Source: Paenibacillus sp. FSL H7-0331
GTDB taxonomy: Bacteria > Bacillota > Bacilli > Paenibacillales > NBRC-103111
Direction: 5' to 3'
DNA length: 64,000 nucleotides
Assembly (NCBI RefSeq): GCF_001956045.1
Contig: NZ_MRTH01000040.1
Coordinates: forward strand, 9,359-73,358
Each line of letters opens with the position of its first letter. Position 1 is the first letter of the stretch. Below are positions 44,315 through 53,497 of this stretch, piece by piece. The position numbers and the translations under genes are program-made. The notes under the pieces were generated by a model. It ran no database searches, had not been told where the DNA came from, and worked only from the letters and a program-made list of their open reading frames with translations.

Positions 44315-45343
44315 TTATTTATGATGTGCAAAATAGATCGGGTTCGTAAAAGCAATCATCGTGATGCAGTTATGAAAAGCTCCATGAAGCTCTGCCCGGA
44401 GCCAAATGAGCTCCTTAATCTCAACCCAACAGGAAGCTGTTGGAGCGTTCCGTGATACGTTAAGCTCGGAAATCTGCCCTTTATTACTCATAAGTACAAC
44501 TCTGAGCTCCTGGTCAGCCAGCTGCCAATGCTCTTCCCTTGCGGTAAAGTCTACCTCAATCTGCACCTGTGCTGTGTTTGCAGTTCCGTCCACCCTTACT
44601 TCTTCTCCGATACCGTATACAGAATCTGACGGGTCTAGTTGAACCGTACATTGCAGCAAGGGTCCCATCGTTACACTGATTGAACCTTTTCTGAGCGCAA
44701 CGACAGCTGCCTTTTCCAAATCCGTTTGTTCTGGACCCAAGGTTCCGCTGTTTGCCAAGTCCAAATATGTAACAGCAATCGGTTCCGTTACTTTCTTGGA
44801 GGATACATGCCAGTCCCGTCCACATACCCCGGATATCCGATATCCTTGGTTCAACATGTCTGTCCACAGCTGGAAAGCTCTTTGGTTACTGTTCATAATC
44901 GAAGGAAAGGTATAGGACCAGACCTCAATATAATCGATGTCCTTCCAATCCGATATCTCATATTCCCAGTAGCAGCCCGTGCATAGAGGACTTCCAACCC
45001 GGAACGGATGGGCAATGCCGACGACTCCGCCTTGACGATGGACTCTTTCAATTCCTCTATGAATATCTTTAACGCCGAGATCTCTCCAATCTACATAGTC
45101 AACGATGCCAATCGCCAGCATATGCCCGAAGAACGTGGTCCACTCCATACCTCGTATGATTTGCAGCTCCGTTTCCGACTGGATCTGCTCCCTCTCCAAT
45201 AGAGGCGACATCGTGTTGTGATCGGTCATTGCAATTCCGAACAAACCAAGTTCCTTGGCGCTGTTTGCAAGCTCGCGCAGTGAATGCTCGCCATCACTGT
45301 GAAACGTATGGGTGTGCAGCTCATAAGGAAACCATTGTCTCAT
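44315..45343 (-). CDS. PHP-domain metallohydrolase (CehA/McbA-like)
   Basis: About 342 residues. ELHTHTFHSDGEHSLRELA is the first PHP metal-binding motif, MTDHNTMSPLLE the second, and GIAHPFRVGSPLC and SGVCGRDWHVS supply further metal ligands of the trinuclear site. PHP proteins hydrolyse phosphoesters; CehA-like members hydrolyse other esters. The ATG overlaps the stop of the 154-residue gene by four bases (ATGA), with GGAGG seven bases before. The C-terminal 120 residues are beta-rich. It lies with the GDPD-like gene, suggesting consecutive steps on the imported compound. Confidence 0.85.
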   Translation of the reverse strand: MRQWFPYELHTHTFHSDGEHSLRELANSAKELGLFGIAMTDHNTMSPLLEREQIQSETELQIIRGMEWTTFFGHMLAIGIVDYVDWRDLGVKDIHRGIERVHRQGGVVGIAHPFRVGSPLCTGCYWEYEISDWKDIDYIEVWSYTFPSIMNSNQRAFQLWTDMLNQGYRISGVCGRDWHVSSKKVTEPIAVTYLDLANSGTLGPEQTDLEKAAVVALRKGSISVTMGPLLQCTVQLDPSDSVYGIGEEVRVDGTANTAQVQIEVDFTAREEHWQLADQELRVVLMSNKGQISELNVSRNAPTASCWVEIKELIWLRAELHGAFHNCITMIAFTNPIYFAHHK

Positions 45344-45804
45344 GAAGCATCCTCCCCTTCCCATACCCGCAGCTCAAAGCTGCACACTTCGGTGACGATC
45401 GCGTGTAAGCTTAGTGTAACTGACCAATTCCCTTGAATCAATAGTCCCGGCATAAGACCTGGGGAAGCCGAACCGACAGCTAGAAACAAATGATGTTCTG
45501 AATCATGCCTGTGACATGCCCCTCTGAAACCGAACGGATCGTCGACCGAAACTGTAATTAAATTTTTCAATGGAAGAAATCTAGTCCAGCTTTCCTCCAT
45601 AATCGGATCGTTACCGTCATTATATTTCCGCAAGCTATGTTCGATGATCTCCTTGGATAAAACTTCGTTGTCCAGCGTTTTGGGAGAATAGTTAAAATCT
45701 ATGTTCAGCTTGCGGCATGAATCGGAAACGGCAAATGAATAAGTGATATGGGTCTGAGTCTGGGCAATCGCCAGTTTCTCCTCAACTTCAAGTAATAGAT
45801 TCAT
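45340..45804 (-). CDS. Hypothetical protein, co-translated with PHP metallohydrolase
   Basis: 154 residues with no signal peptide, membrane segment or motif I recognise. It has a charged middle and an alternating hydrophobic C-terminus (LIQGNWSVTLSLHAIVTEVC), as in a beta-sandwich. It sits between the binding-protein gene and the PHP gene, with which it overlaps by four bases. The coupling suggests a partner or lid for that enzyme. AAGGTGG precedes the ATG. Confidence 0.75.
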   Translation of the reverse strand: MNLLLEVEEKLAIAQTQTHITYSFAVSDSCRKLNIDFNYSPKTLDNEVLSKEIIEHSLRKYNDGNDPIMEESWTRFLPLKNLITVSVDDPFGFRGACHRHDSEHHLFLAVGSASPGLMPGLLIQGNWSVTLSLHAIVTEVCSFELRVWEGEDAS

Positions 45805-45825
45805 AATTCCACCTTTGTTCGTGCT

Positions 45826-47214
45826 TTATTTTTGTGCTGCAAGCCAGGCTGTCGATTCTTTTTGCGCTTTCTCTAATGCGGCTTCAAGTGTCGATTTCCC
45901 AAGCAATCCTTCTTCCACTGACTCTGACAAAATATATCGAGGTTGACCGGAGCGGTACGGATACCGTGGCGCCCATAGCTTACCCATCGATTCCAGCTCA
46001 ATCATCGCATGTGGATTTTTTTGAATTTGTTCCCACTTCATTGCCGACTTCGTAACAGGAAGGAACTGAGAGCTTTGCTCATCCCACATATATTTCTGGA
46101 AGAAATCGCTCACGCTAAATTTCAGAAACTCCCAAGCCAGCTCCTTGTTTGCGCTGCTTTTGGCGATTGAGTAAGGGCTGCCTGCGAACATTCCACCCAT
46201 ATTCTTGTCTTTATTAACAAACAATGGAGCAACGCCAAACTGATCCTGCAGCCCTGCGGCATAAATCGTATCAACAAAAATCGGCTGTACACGAATATGA
46301 ATGGCAATATCATTGTTGGCCGTTCCCCACTTTTCGCCGCCCTGTTTGACCAGTGCTCCTTTTGGCGCATAGGCATTCAAATCACTCAACCACTTCAGAC
46401 CCTTGAGCATCTGTGGAGAATTAAAGTTGACCTCCATGCCTTTGAATAAAAATCCTTTGCCCCAGGAACCGCCGTATGCTTCTGCTGCATTGATAACCGA
46501 ATCTGCGGCGTCAGCGCCTGCGTAAAAAGCACCATAATTTTGTTTCCCGGTCTTTGGATTCGTTCCTGTCATTTTCTTAGCCTTCTCCAAGATTTCCTCA
46601 GGAGTCGGATTTTTGGAAAGCTCCTCTACGCCCCAATCCTTGAACATCTTTTTGTCGTAGGCGATAACCCTAGTGTCTCCGATAAAAGGAAGTCCGTAAA
46701 TTTGCAGCTCCGTATCTTTAGGACCCATTGCCTTCCAGCCTTCAACCTGATTGTTGATAAACACACCAAGATCAAATTTGTCCTTTTCAATATAAGGCGC
46801 CAGAGGCTCTAATAAGTCCTGACTGGCCAGATTGGCGATTCCCGGTACCTGAAACACATCCGCACCTTTCGAATTCAGCATCGCATCCGTTTTTTGGACG
46901 TAGCCATCCCAGCCCAGCAGTATGAATTCCACCGTAGCCCCTGGATAGAGCCGTTCAAATTCTTTTTTCAGTACCGATACACCCTTGACTTTTTTACCGG
47001 AAATCGGATTTGTTTTGTCCTCTATGCTGAAATCCCCGATAAGCTGTACTTTCAGTGTACCGGACCATTTCTTATCCGACACCTTAGCTGTCGATTCATT
47101 AGCCTGAACGGGCTTCGTTTCCGTCTTGCTGCTGCAGCCTGCCAATACCTGCATCGCGAATACGGACAGCAGTACACCTGCCACCAAACCTTTTTTCGTC
47201 CTCTTGTTAACCAT
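45826..47214 (-). CDS. Sugar-type ABC transporter substrate-binding lipoprotein (UgpB/MalE-like)
   Basis: About 462 residues. The signal peptide ends with VLAGC, the lipobox. ISGKKVKGVSVLKKEFERLYPG and the FILLGWDGYVQKTDAMLNSK segment are typical of extracellular binding protein family 1, and FQVPGIANLASQDLLEPL is the ligand-proximal region. The last third has KESTAWLAAQ at the end, another family mark. The ATG at 47214, eight bases after GAGAGGG, is chosen over an in-frame GTG at 47223. It is followed by the 154-residue gene after 21 bp and preceded by two permeases. Ligand unknown; enzymes in the operon suggest a phosphodiester or similar. Confidence 0.9.
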   Translation of the reverse strand: MVNKRTKKGLVAGVLLSVFAMQVLAGCSSKTETKPVQANESTAKVSDKKWSGTLKVQLIGDFSIEDKTNPISGKKVKGVSVLKKEFERLYPGATVEFILLGWDGYVQKTDAMLNSKGADVFQVPGIANLASQDLLEPLAPYIEKDKFDLGVFINNQVEGWKAMGPKDTELQIYGLPFIGDTRVIAYDKKMFKDWGVEELSKNPTPEEILEKAKKMTGTNPKTGKQNYGAFYAGADAADSVINAAEAYGGSWGKGFLFKGMEVNFNSPQMLKGLKWLSDLNAYAPKGALVKQGGEKWGTANNDIAIHIRVQPIFVDTIYAAGLQDQFGVAPLFVNKDKNMGGMFAGSPYSIAKSSANKELAWEFLKFSVSDFFQKYMWDEQSSQFLPVTKSAMKWEQIQKNPHAMIELESMGKLWAPRYPYRSGQPRYILSESVEEGLLGKSTLEAALEKAQKESTAWLAAQK

Positions 47215-47298
47215 ACATGACACCCTCTCAGGATACGTTTTTTTGTCAAACGATTGAACCCTGTATAACCATCTTCTACCTTCAATAGTTCTTCCAGC

Positions 47299-48153
47299 TC
47301 ACTCTCCCTTCAGTCCGCTTAAAGCGATGCTTCGGATGATATATTTTTGCAAAAAGAGAAACACAACAACGATCGGTATAATACTCGCTGTCGCAAGTGC
47401 CATGGTTAAACCGCCCAAACGCGTCCCGTTTTCAAACGAGAAGCTGGCGAGAAATAGCGGAATTGTCCTTAGTGCATGATCGTTAATGACAACAAGCGGC
47501 CAAAGGAAGGCGTTCCAGCTATCGAGAAAGGACAGAATGGCCAATGTCGCAGTGATCGGTCCAGTAAGCGGCAAATAGATTTGGAAAAAAGTTCTCTTTT
47601 CGCTCGAACCGTCAATCTGTGCAGCCTCTCGCAAGCTGTCTGGCAGCTGGTCAAAATACTGTTTGGATAACAAAATGCCGAAGCCATACAGGATCGCTGG
47701 TGCAATCAACGGAACGTATGTGTTAATCAAGCCAAATTTATTGAACATCGTGAATAAGGGAATCAGTCTGGTTTCCATCGGAATCATCATCGTCCCCAGC
47801 ACGATCATAAACAATATTTTTTTGCCGCGAAATTGACCTTTTGAGAACGCGTAACCCGCCAGAAGCGAGCTGGATACACTAAGGCATACGGCACAGACGG
47901 CTACGAATCCCGAATTCAAATAGGAATAAAACAGAGTCGCATTTTCCATAACTAGCTCAAAGTTGAAAAAAGAGGGCTGCTTCGGAAAAAATGTTGGCGG
48001 AAAAGGTGGCTGCAAATTAGCCGTACGCTCGAGGCCGATGCTGAGCATCCATAGGAATGGAGAAATCATAATCCCGCTCAAGACAAGCAGAGCCAAGAAG
48101 ATAACGCTTTCAATTAGTGATGGTTTTCTTGAAAAGATGCTCGATGTTTTCAT
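47299..48153 (-). CDS. Carbohydrate ABC transporter permease (UgpE/MalG type)
   Basis: 284 residues with about six transmembrane helices. The EAA loop is SLREAAQIDGSSEKRTFFQI, followed by LPLTGPITATLAILSFLDSW. It pairs with the UgpA-like permease encoded 17 bp upstream. AAGGAACATGTC precedes the ATG. No ATPase gene is in the operon, so it probably uses a shared MsmX-type ATPase. Confidence 0.92.
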   Translation of the reverse strand: MKTSSIFSRKPSLIESVIFLALLVLSGIMISPFLWMLSIGLERTANLQPPFPPTFFPKQPSFFNFELVMENATLFYSYLNSGFVAVCAVCLSVSSSLLAGYAFSKGQFRGKKILFMIVLGTMMIPMETRLIPLFTMFNKFGLINTYVPLIAPAILYGFGILLSKQYFDQLPDSLREAAQIDGSSEKRTFFQIYLPLTGPITATLAILSFLDSWNAFLWPLVVINDHALRTIPLFLASFSFENGTRLGGLTMALATASIIPIVVVFLFLQKYIIRSIALSGLKGE

Positions 48154-48169
48154 GACATGTTCCTTTCAG

Positions 48170-49051
48170 TTATATTTTCATCTTGGTAATTCTAAGATTC
48201 AGTGCTGTAAAGAACAGAATGATCGCAAACAATACGTAGGCTGCTGCCGAAGCAACGCCGTACTCGGTACCGCCGAAGCCTCTTTCGTAAATAAACCCGA
48301 CAATCGTATGCAGGGAGCGTGCAGGGCTGCCCTGAAGTCCACCCAGCAAATAAACGTCGGTAAACCGCTGCAGACCAGAGATCCAGCCGATTACGATAAG
48401 AAAGGAGAAGGTTCCGTACATGTTAGGAATTGTAATATATAACCATTTTTGAATGCCGGTTGCCCCATCTATGGCTCCTGCCTCATAAATATCCTCCGAG
48501 ATCGCCTGCAAATTTGCGAGGAATATGATGACCACAAAGCCTAACCAATGCCACGAACCGAGCAGTATAGCTCCCCATCGCGCACTGGATGGTTCAGCCA
48601 GCCACACGGAGGTAGGTAGTCCAAGCATCGAGAGAAAATAATTCAACAGTCCAAATTCAGGATGCAGCACGAACAAAAACAGCATGGAGGCCGCTACAAC
48701 GGATGTGATGTAGGGAATGAACAGCAGAATCTTAAACAAGTTCTTGCCCCATTTAAGCTCTGTGATCAGCGAGGCGAGTATGAATCCAAAGGGGATCGTC
48801 AAAAGAAGCTGAAAAAATCCCATATAAAAGGTGTTGTATACCGCTTTCCAGAAAACATTGGAAGATAATACAGTTTTATAATTTTCAATTCCCGCCCATG
48901 TTTCTATCGCGCCTCTGGACACATAAAGACTTAGTCGAAACGATTCAAAAACGGGGTATACCATAAATAACAAAATTCCAAGAAAGGTAGGCAGCAGGAA
49001 CAAATACCAGATCATTGAACTGTTTTTATGCCGATACGTTTGACTTCGCAT
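48170..49051 (-). CDS. Carbohydrate ABC transporter permease (UgpA/MalF type)
   Basis: 293 residues with about six transmembrane helices. The EAA loop is DIYEAGAIDGATGIQKWLYI, followed by TIPNMYGTF. It follows the LacI gene by 42 bp in the same direction and partners with the UgpE-like permease. AAGGAG precedes the ATG. Confidence 0.92.
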   Translation of the reverse strand: MRSQTYRHKNSSMIWYLFLLPTFLGILLFMVYPVFESFRLSLYVSRGAIETWAGIENYKTVLSSNVFWKAVYNTFYMGFFQLLLTIPFGFILASLITELKWGKNLFKILLFIPYITSVVAASMLFLFVLHPEFGLLNYFLSMLGLPTSVWLAEPSSARWGAILLGSWHWLGFVVIIFLANLQAISEDIYEAGAIDGATGIQKWLYITIPNMYGTFSFLIVIGWISGLQRFTDVYLLGGLQGSPARSLHTIVGFIYERGFGGTEYGVASAAAYVLFAIILFFTALNLRITKMKI

Positions 49052-49092
49052 AATGACTTATCTCCTTTTTATCGTATAAAGCTTCCTTAGGT

Positions 49093-50133
49093 TTACTGTT
49101 GTGACCTGCTGCTTACCGGACCTGTTGTCCCACGTACGATAAGCTTAGGCTCATACTCCACCTTCATTGGATTCAACTCTAATTTTTGTATCAATCGGTT
49201 CAACATGAAAACCGCATCTTGGCCCATCTTCTCTTTCTCCGTATGGACTGTAGTCAAGGGTGGATTGGAAAGATTGGCAAAATCAATATTGTCAGATCCG
49301 ATGATAGATACGTCCTGCGGTATCGACAAGCCTTGCTCGACCATTACGCGCATAGCTCCCAAAGCCAGCATATCGTTCGTAGCGAAGATTGCTGTAGGGA
49401 AACCTTGATCAGTATTATGGGAACGTTCCCATATAGATAAACAGCCAACGCAGCCATCATTAAATAAGGATGTAGGCGAAAAATACATATTCTTCTCCTG
49501 AATTTCACAGCCCAGCTCAACCAAACGTTGATAAAAGCCTTCATATCTTAGATGATGACTCCTGTGCTCCTGCGGCCCGGCAATTACACCAATCTGTCTG
49601 TGGCCTAATTTGTATAAATGATCTGCAGCGAGCCTTCCACCTTTTCGATCATCATTCACAATTTGAATCACTTGATTGTTTTCAGCAGTACCGTTAACCA
49701 TCAGATAAGGAATATCGAAGCTGTCAATGTATCCGATCATTTCCTGGCTCAGCCGGCTGACTAACACAAGTCCGTCAACTCTCTTTTCCAGCATGTAATC
49801 AGCAGAACGGAGCGACATCTCTTTATCCGTCGAGACGAATACCGAATAGTTCAGGCTTTCCGCGGCTGCCAATATTGCATCCAGTATTTTACCATAAATC
49901 GGATGCGATACAATCGGGAAATCCTTTCGATAAATAATGACTCCAATATTGTACGTTCGATGCGATACCATTGCTCTGGCCACAGCATTCGGTTTGTACT
50001 TCAATTCCTGTATGGCATTCATGACTTTCTCCCGGGTTTCGGGACTCGTATAGCCTTTACCTGAAATAACACGTGAAACGGTAGATTTGGACACGTTGGC
50101 GATTTGGGCAACATCAATGATTGTATAGCTCAC
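49093..50133 (-). CDS. LacI-family transcriptional repressor of the Ugp-like operon
   Basis: 346 residues. The N-terminal helix-turn-helix is IIDVAQIANVSKSTVSRVIS, followed by a hinge (KPNAVARAMVSHRT) and a periplasmic-binding-protein-like sensor domain (YNIGVIIYRKDFPIVSHPIY, FATNDMLALGAMRV, LTTVHTEKEKMG). A GTG start at 50133 follows AGGAGGTGAGCGA. It is the first gene of a leftward operon with two permeases, the binding protein, the 154-residue protein, PHP and GDPD. Two palindromes in the upstream gap are probable operators, so autoregulation is likely. Confidence 0.93.
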   Translation of the reverse strand: MSYTIIDVAQIANVSKSTVSRVISGKGYTSPETREKVMNAIQELKYKPNAVARAMVSHRTYNIGVIIYRKDFPIVSHPIYGKILDAILAAAESLNYSVFVSTDKEMSLRSADYMLEKRVDGLVLVSRLSQEMIGYIDSFDIPYLMVNGTAENNQVIQIVNDDRKGGRLAADHLYKLGHRQIGVIAGPQEHRSHHLRYEGFYQRLVELGCEIQEKNMYFSPTSLFNDGCVGCLSIWERSHNTDQGFPTAIFATNDMLALGAMRVMVEQGLSIPQDVSIIGSDNIDFANLSNPPLTTVHTEKEKMGQDAVFMLNRLIQKLELNPMKVEYEPKLIVRGTTGPVSSRSQQ

Positions 50134-50449
50134 TCGCTCACCTCCTGATTATGTATTTGCTGTTGTGCTCATTATCTCTCGGTAATCGGGAGCTTAAGAT
50201 GAGGATGCAAACAAACTGGAAAGCGCTTTCTAATCAACTTTAAAAAAAAGATTCAATTTATTTTCAAATAATTTAAAAACATCGGGTAAGCGCTTACCTA
50301 TTCGAAATTATTATACCGTACAAACTATCATTTGGCAACTTTTTTGTTGTAAACATTTGTCTGTGAAGTTACTGCCCTTCTCCGTCTTACTGGGAAGAAG
50401 AGCAGCAAGTCACATGTGTATGATTTGTCATTTTAATAAGAGTGGAAAT
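50134..50449 (-). promoter_or_regulatory. Promoter and two LacI-type operators of the Ugp-like operon
   Basis: On the minus strand TTGCCA (50333-50338) and TATAAT (50310-50315) are 17 nt apart. Just downstream lie a perfect 14-bp palindrome GGTAAGCGCTTACC (50285-50298) and a perfect 12-bp palindrome GAAAGCGCTTTC (50219-50230). Both have the central AAGCGCTT of LacI/GalR operators, 67 bp apart centre to centre. Nothing else is seen in this 316-bp gap, which also carries the 3' end of the anti-sigma gene. Confidence 0.82.
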
Positions 50450-51736
50450 TCAGCTTTCTCCAAGCAGCAGCTTGCCTTTTTGCTTCCACTGTTCAATATA
50501 GGGTTCATTCACTGCCCACTGCAGCATGACGATCGACTCATCCGGTGCCAGCTTAATTTTCAACAGCGGTCTCGGAATCAATCTGCCTTCAAACGGAAAT
50601 ACGACAATGTTGTCGTTAGATACCACACCCACGATTTCTTTATTTGGTGAAGAGAATGCATCCTTGGCATTTGGCTGCAGCTTGCGAATTTCATCCCAGC
50701 TCAGCGGGAGCAAGTCGTAGCTAACTACGGACTGGGGAAGCTTGTAAGGAAGCGCCTTCAGCTGATATCCATAACTACTATCTGCTCCACGTTCACTATA
50801 TGAAGCGATCTGTGGAGTCCATTCGCCGTTCTTGCGGGCAATCGTCCAGCTTTCTCCATTATCATCCACGGGTTCGGCAGCAGTAAGACGTGAGCCCGGG
50901 TTCTGAGGGACTTTGGTATTAAGTGATTTTAGTGAAGGCTGTACCGACTCCCCATATAATCGCTTCAAGGTCGTGTGCGGATCTTGCACAGGGCGTATGA
51001 TGCCCGTACTATTTATTGAGGAGGAAGCTAATTCCTCTACTTCCTTAACCCAGGTATATTCATAGACAGAAGGTTTATTCTGATCCAGCTGCCGAATGGT
51101 TTGTGATAACGCCACATAACGATTACCTGCAAAATGAAGCTTCTCCGCCACTCTCAATGACTTGTTATAGGAGGCTGGCTGCGTTAAGGGCATCGCCCCA
51201 TCTGCAGTCACGGCCTGAAGCGTCTGCGATTCTTCATTAGCGTTCAGCGGGCTGACGGATGCAATCCTCATGAAACCTGTCTTGTAGGGCATTAATATTC
51301 CGTCACCTTCAGCAGCAGTCCGCAGCTCCCCATCCTCCGGCGCAAGCAGCAGCGTACGGTAAGTACTGTGAGCAGGGCTGCTCCCGGCCGCCGGATGATC
51401 CTCGCGAAGACCAATCAGAACGGCTGAACGGACTTCATGCTCAGCTTGATCCTTGTAATAGGGCTGTGCAGCTTCTGCGTCAAAGACTGTCATCTCGTTC
51501 TTATGTACAACGATCTCATCGTGCCCGACAGACGGCACACCATCCACTGTTAATAAAATAGAAGCAGCAATAAGCACCGTACTCACGCATCCGAATACCA
51601 GCATCGATTTTTTCGCATTGCTATTCTTTTGCTCCAGGCGATCCACAATACGCTTTTGCAACTTATCGGAGAACCCATTCCTGATGAGCGGTCCGTCAGC
51701 CAAGCTTTTTTTCAACTCGTCATCAATCGGATTCAT
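50450..51736 (-). CDS. Probable membrane anti-sigma factor
   Basis: 428 residues. A short cytoplasmic N-terminus (about 1-42, GFSDKLQKRIVDRLE) precedes one transmembrane helix (SMLVFGCVSTVLIAASILLTV, about 43-62), then a large extracytoplasmic domain of about 360 residues with no recognised motif. The ATG overlaps the sigma-factor stop by four bases (ATGA), as expected for a sigma/anti-sigma pair. The N-terminus is short, and I do not see a classical zinc-binding ZAS motif. It may sense envelope stress through the outer domain. Confidence 0.8.
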   Translation of the reverse strand: MNPIDDELKKSLADGPLIRNGFSDKLQKRIVDRLEQKNSNAKKSMLVFGCVSTVLIAASILLTVDGVPSVGHDEIVVHKNEMTVFDAEAAQPYYKDQAEHEVRSAVLIGLREDHPAAGSSPAHSTYRTLLLAPEDGELRTAAEGDGILMPYKTGFMRIASVSPLNANEESQTLQAVTADGAMPLTQPASYNKSLRVAEKLHFAGNRYVALSQTIRQLDQNKPSVYEYTWVKEVEELASSSINSTGIIRPVQDPHTTLKRLYGESVQPSLKSLNTKVPQNPGSRLTAAEPVDDNGESWTIARKNGEWTPQIASYSERGADSSYGYQLKALPYKLPQSVVSYDLLPLSWDEIRKLQPNAKDAFSSPNKEIVGVVSNDNIVVFPFEGRLIPRPLLKIKLAPDESIVMLQWAVNEPYIEQWKQKGKLLLGES

Positions 51737-52284
51737 GGCTCTAAAGTCTCCTTTAACTTGGATATTTTATTGCGGGCATGAAACAATCTTGACTTTACCG
51801 TTCCTTCGCTTACCCCGAGAATATGTGCCATTTCCTTCATCGAAAGTTGATGATGAGCAAACAGGAGCAGCACCTCACGGTACTTGACAGGCAATCTGAG
51901 CACCAGCTTCCACATATCGCTGGTCGCCAGCTTGTCGATAACAATCTGTTCTGTAGAAGGCTGTTCCCCCTTTGATGGAATAAATTCCATTAAGGTCACC
52001 CTGCGATAAAAGGCTGCTCGTCTGAAATCCAAAGTCATATTGCGGGTTATCGTGAGTATCCAGGTTTTAACGGATGCCTCACTGCGAAATGTACACAAAT
52101 TACGATATACCTTAATAAATACTTCCTGTGTAATATCGTCTGCCTGGTCCCATTGCCGGGTCATACTGAAAGCATAATTCCATACATCTTTACCATATGC
52201 CGTCATCAGTTCTTCCAAAATCGCTTTTTTATCCGAGCTTTCGGACAAATATTTTAAGTATTCGAAATTCATTTTGGAATCCAC
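51733..52284 (-). CDS. ECF-type RNA polymerase sigma factor
   Basis: About 183 residues. Region 2 has AFSMTRQWDQADDITQEVFI and KTWILTITRNMTLDFRRAA. Region 4 has LPVKYREVLLLFAHHQLSMK, EMAHILGVSEGTVKSRLFHA. The start is a GTG at 52284, after AGGTGG; a longer frame to 52320 and an internal ATG at 52272 are alternatives. It is followed at once by the anti-sigma gene. An ECF-type promoter lies 62-88 bp upstream, so it is probably autoregulated. Confidence 0.92.
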   Translation of the reverse strand: MDSKMNFEYLKYLSESSDKKAILEELMTAYGKDVWNYAFSMTRQWDQADDITQEVFIKVYRNLCTFRSEASVKTWILTITRNMTLDFRRAAFYRRVTLMEFIPSKGEQPSTEQIVIDKLATSDMWKLVLRLPVKYREVLLLFAHHQLSMKEMAHILGVSEGTVKSRLFHARNKISKLKETLEP

Positions 52285-52345
52285 TACTGCCACCTCAATT
52301 ATTAGACGATCTGCTCTCACCGTTCGGTTCCTAGTGAAGCATCCC

Positions 52346-52372
52346 GACGTCCACTCTTATTATCAGTTTACA
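52346..52372 (-). promoter_or_regulatory. Probable autoregulated ECF promoter
   Basis: On the minus strand TGTAAAC (52366-52372), 16 nt, CGTC (52346-52349) matches the AAC/CGTC pattern of Bacillus ECF promoters (SigM/SigV type). It would drive the sigma/anti-sigma operon from its own product. Confidence 0.6.
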
Positions 52373-52401
52373 GTTTTGTGGGCAAATGGAAAAGGATTTC
52401 T

Positions 52402-53388
52402 TCAACGAGCCTCGTTCAGCTGCGGTACAGTTACCATTTGGTAGCCATCCAGCTTCAATTGGGCTATCATCTCAGGAAGTGCTTCAACTGTATTATCCAG
52501 ATTACCGTTTTTACCGCCAAAGCTGTGCATTAACACGATCGCACCTGGCTTCGTATGCGATTTTACATTTTGCAAAATATGGGCTGCACTGGTTCCTGCC
52601 CAATCCTTGGGATCGATGCTCCAGCCAACTAAAGGTCGATTGGATTGTGCCAGCAGCTTCTTCAGCTTGTCCGATACGGCACCATAGGGTGCTCTAACCA
52701 TCGTCGATTGGACCCCGATAGTTTTTTCGATCAACACATCCGTATCTTTGATTTCCTGTTGAATACGCTCCAGAGAGAGCTTGGATAAATCAGCATGATC
52801 CCAGGAATGATTGCCGATCGCATGTCCTTCTTCGTGGATCCGTTTTAGAATTTGCGGATATTTGGCGGTTTGAATGCCTACAACAAAAAACGTCGCTTTG
52901 ACTTGATTCTCCTTCAATATATCCAGAATACGCGGCGTGTACAGCTCGTCTGGTCCGTCATCAAAAGTAAGTGCTATTCGTTTGGATGTAACCGGGTCCG
53001 TTTTGGGAGCGGCCGCTGCGGCAGGCTCTGGCTTGTTGTCTGGCTGCGGCTTCTGCTGGATAGCGGGAAGCGGATTCTTCGATTCTGTCCGTAATGGCTG
53101 ATCACTGGCAGGTAATGTCGCTTGACTCACGAGTGGTGTTGGTTGTTGAACTGTAATAACTGCCGGCTGTTCGTTAGCCGTTTTCGGTTGATCGTAGGAT
53201 AATGACGACTGCTGCGCCTTCAAATGAGCTTCGGACGCCTCTTCCACCTGATTCATTTTGTTCTTCTCAGGCATCGGCAGCACACTGCCGGTTACGGTAA
53301 AATTAATAAGAGCCATACTGACCATACTACAAAAAGATATGCCGACAATCCACTGCTGCTTGCGTTCCTTAAAAATCGACACTGCCAT
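52402..53388 (-). CDS. Membrane-anchored polysaccharide deacetylase (NodB domain)
   Basis: 328 residues. A signal-anchor (WIVGISFCSMVSMALINFTV) near the N-terminus precedes a low-complexity Gln/Pro/Ala linker and a NodB-type carbohydrate-esterase-4 domain from about residue 135. TFDDGPDELYTPRIL is motif 1 (catalytic Asp), NHSWDHADL supplies the His ligands (H-x-x-x-H), RAPYGAVSDKL is motif 3 and LMHSFGGKN is near motif 5. It probably deacetylates peptidoglycan or another wall polysaccharide on the outer face. AAGGAAGG precedes the ATG. It is transcribed toward the ECF sigma gene, with the ECF promoter between. Confidence 0.92.
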   Translation of the reverse strand: MAVSIFKERKQQWIVGISFCSMVSMALINFTVTGSVLPMPEKNKMNQVEEASEAHLKAQQSSLSYDQPKTANEQPAVITVQQPTPLVSQATLPASDQPLRTESKNPLPAIQQKPQPDNKPEPAAAAAPKTDPVTSKRIALTFDDGPDELYTPRILDILKENQVKATFFVVGIQTAKYPQILKRIHEEGHAIGNHSWDHADLSKLSLERIQQEIKDTDVLIEKTIGVQSTMVRAPYGAVSDKLKKLLAQSNRPLVGWSIDPKDWAGTSAAHILQNVKSHTKPGAIVLMHSFGGKNGNLDNTVEALPEMIAQLKLDGYQMVTVPQLNEAR

Positions 53389-53497
53389 TCTAATAAACCT
53401 TCCTTCAACCGTTCATCGGCCATAATGAGATCCCTACATATGACGAATGAACTCGAAAAAAAGTTTATATTTTCTGCTATAAATAATAAATTTGTCA

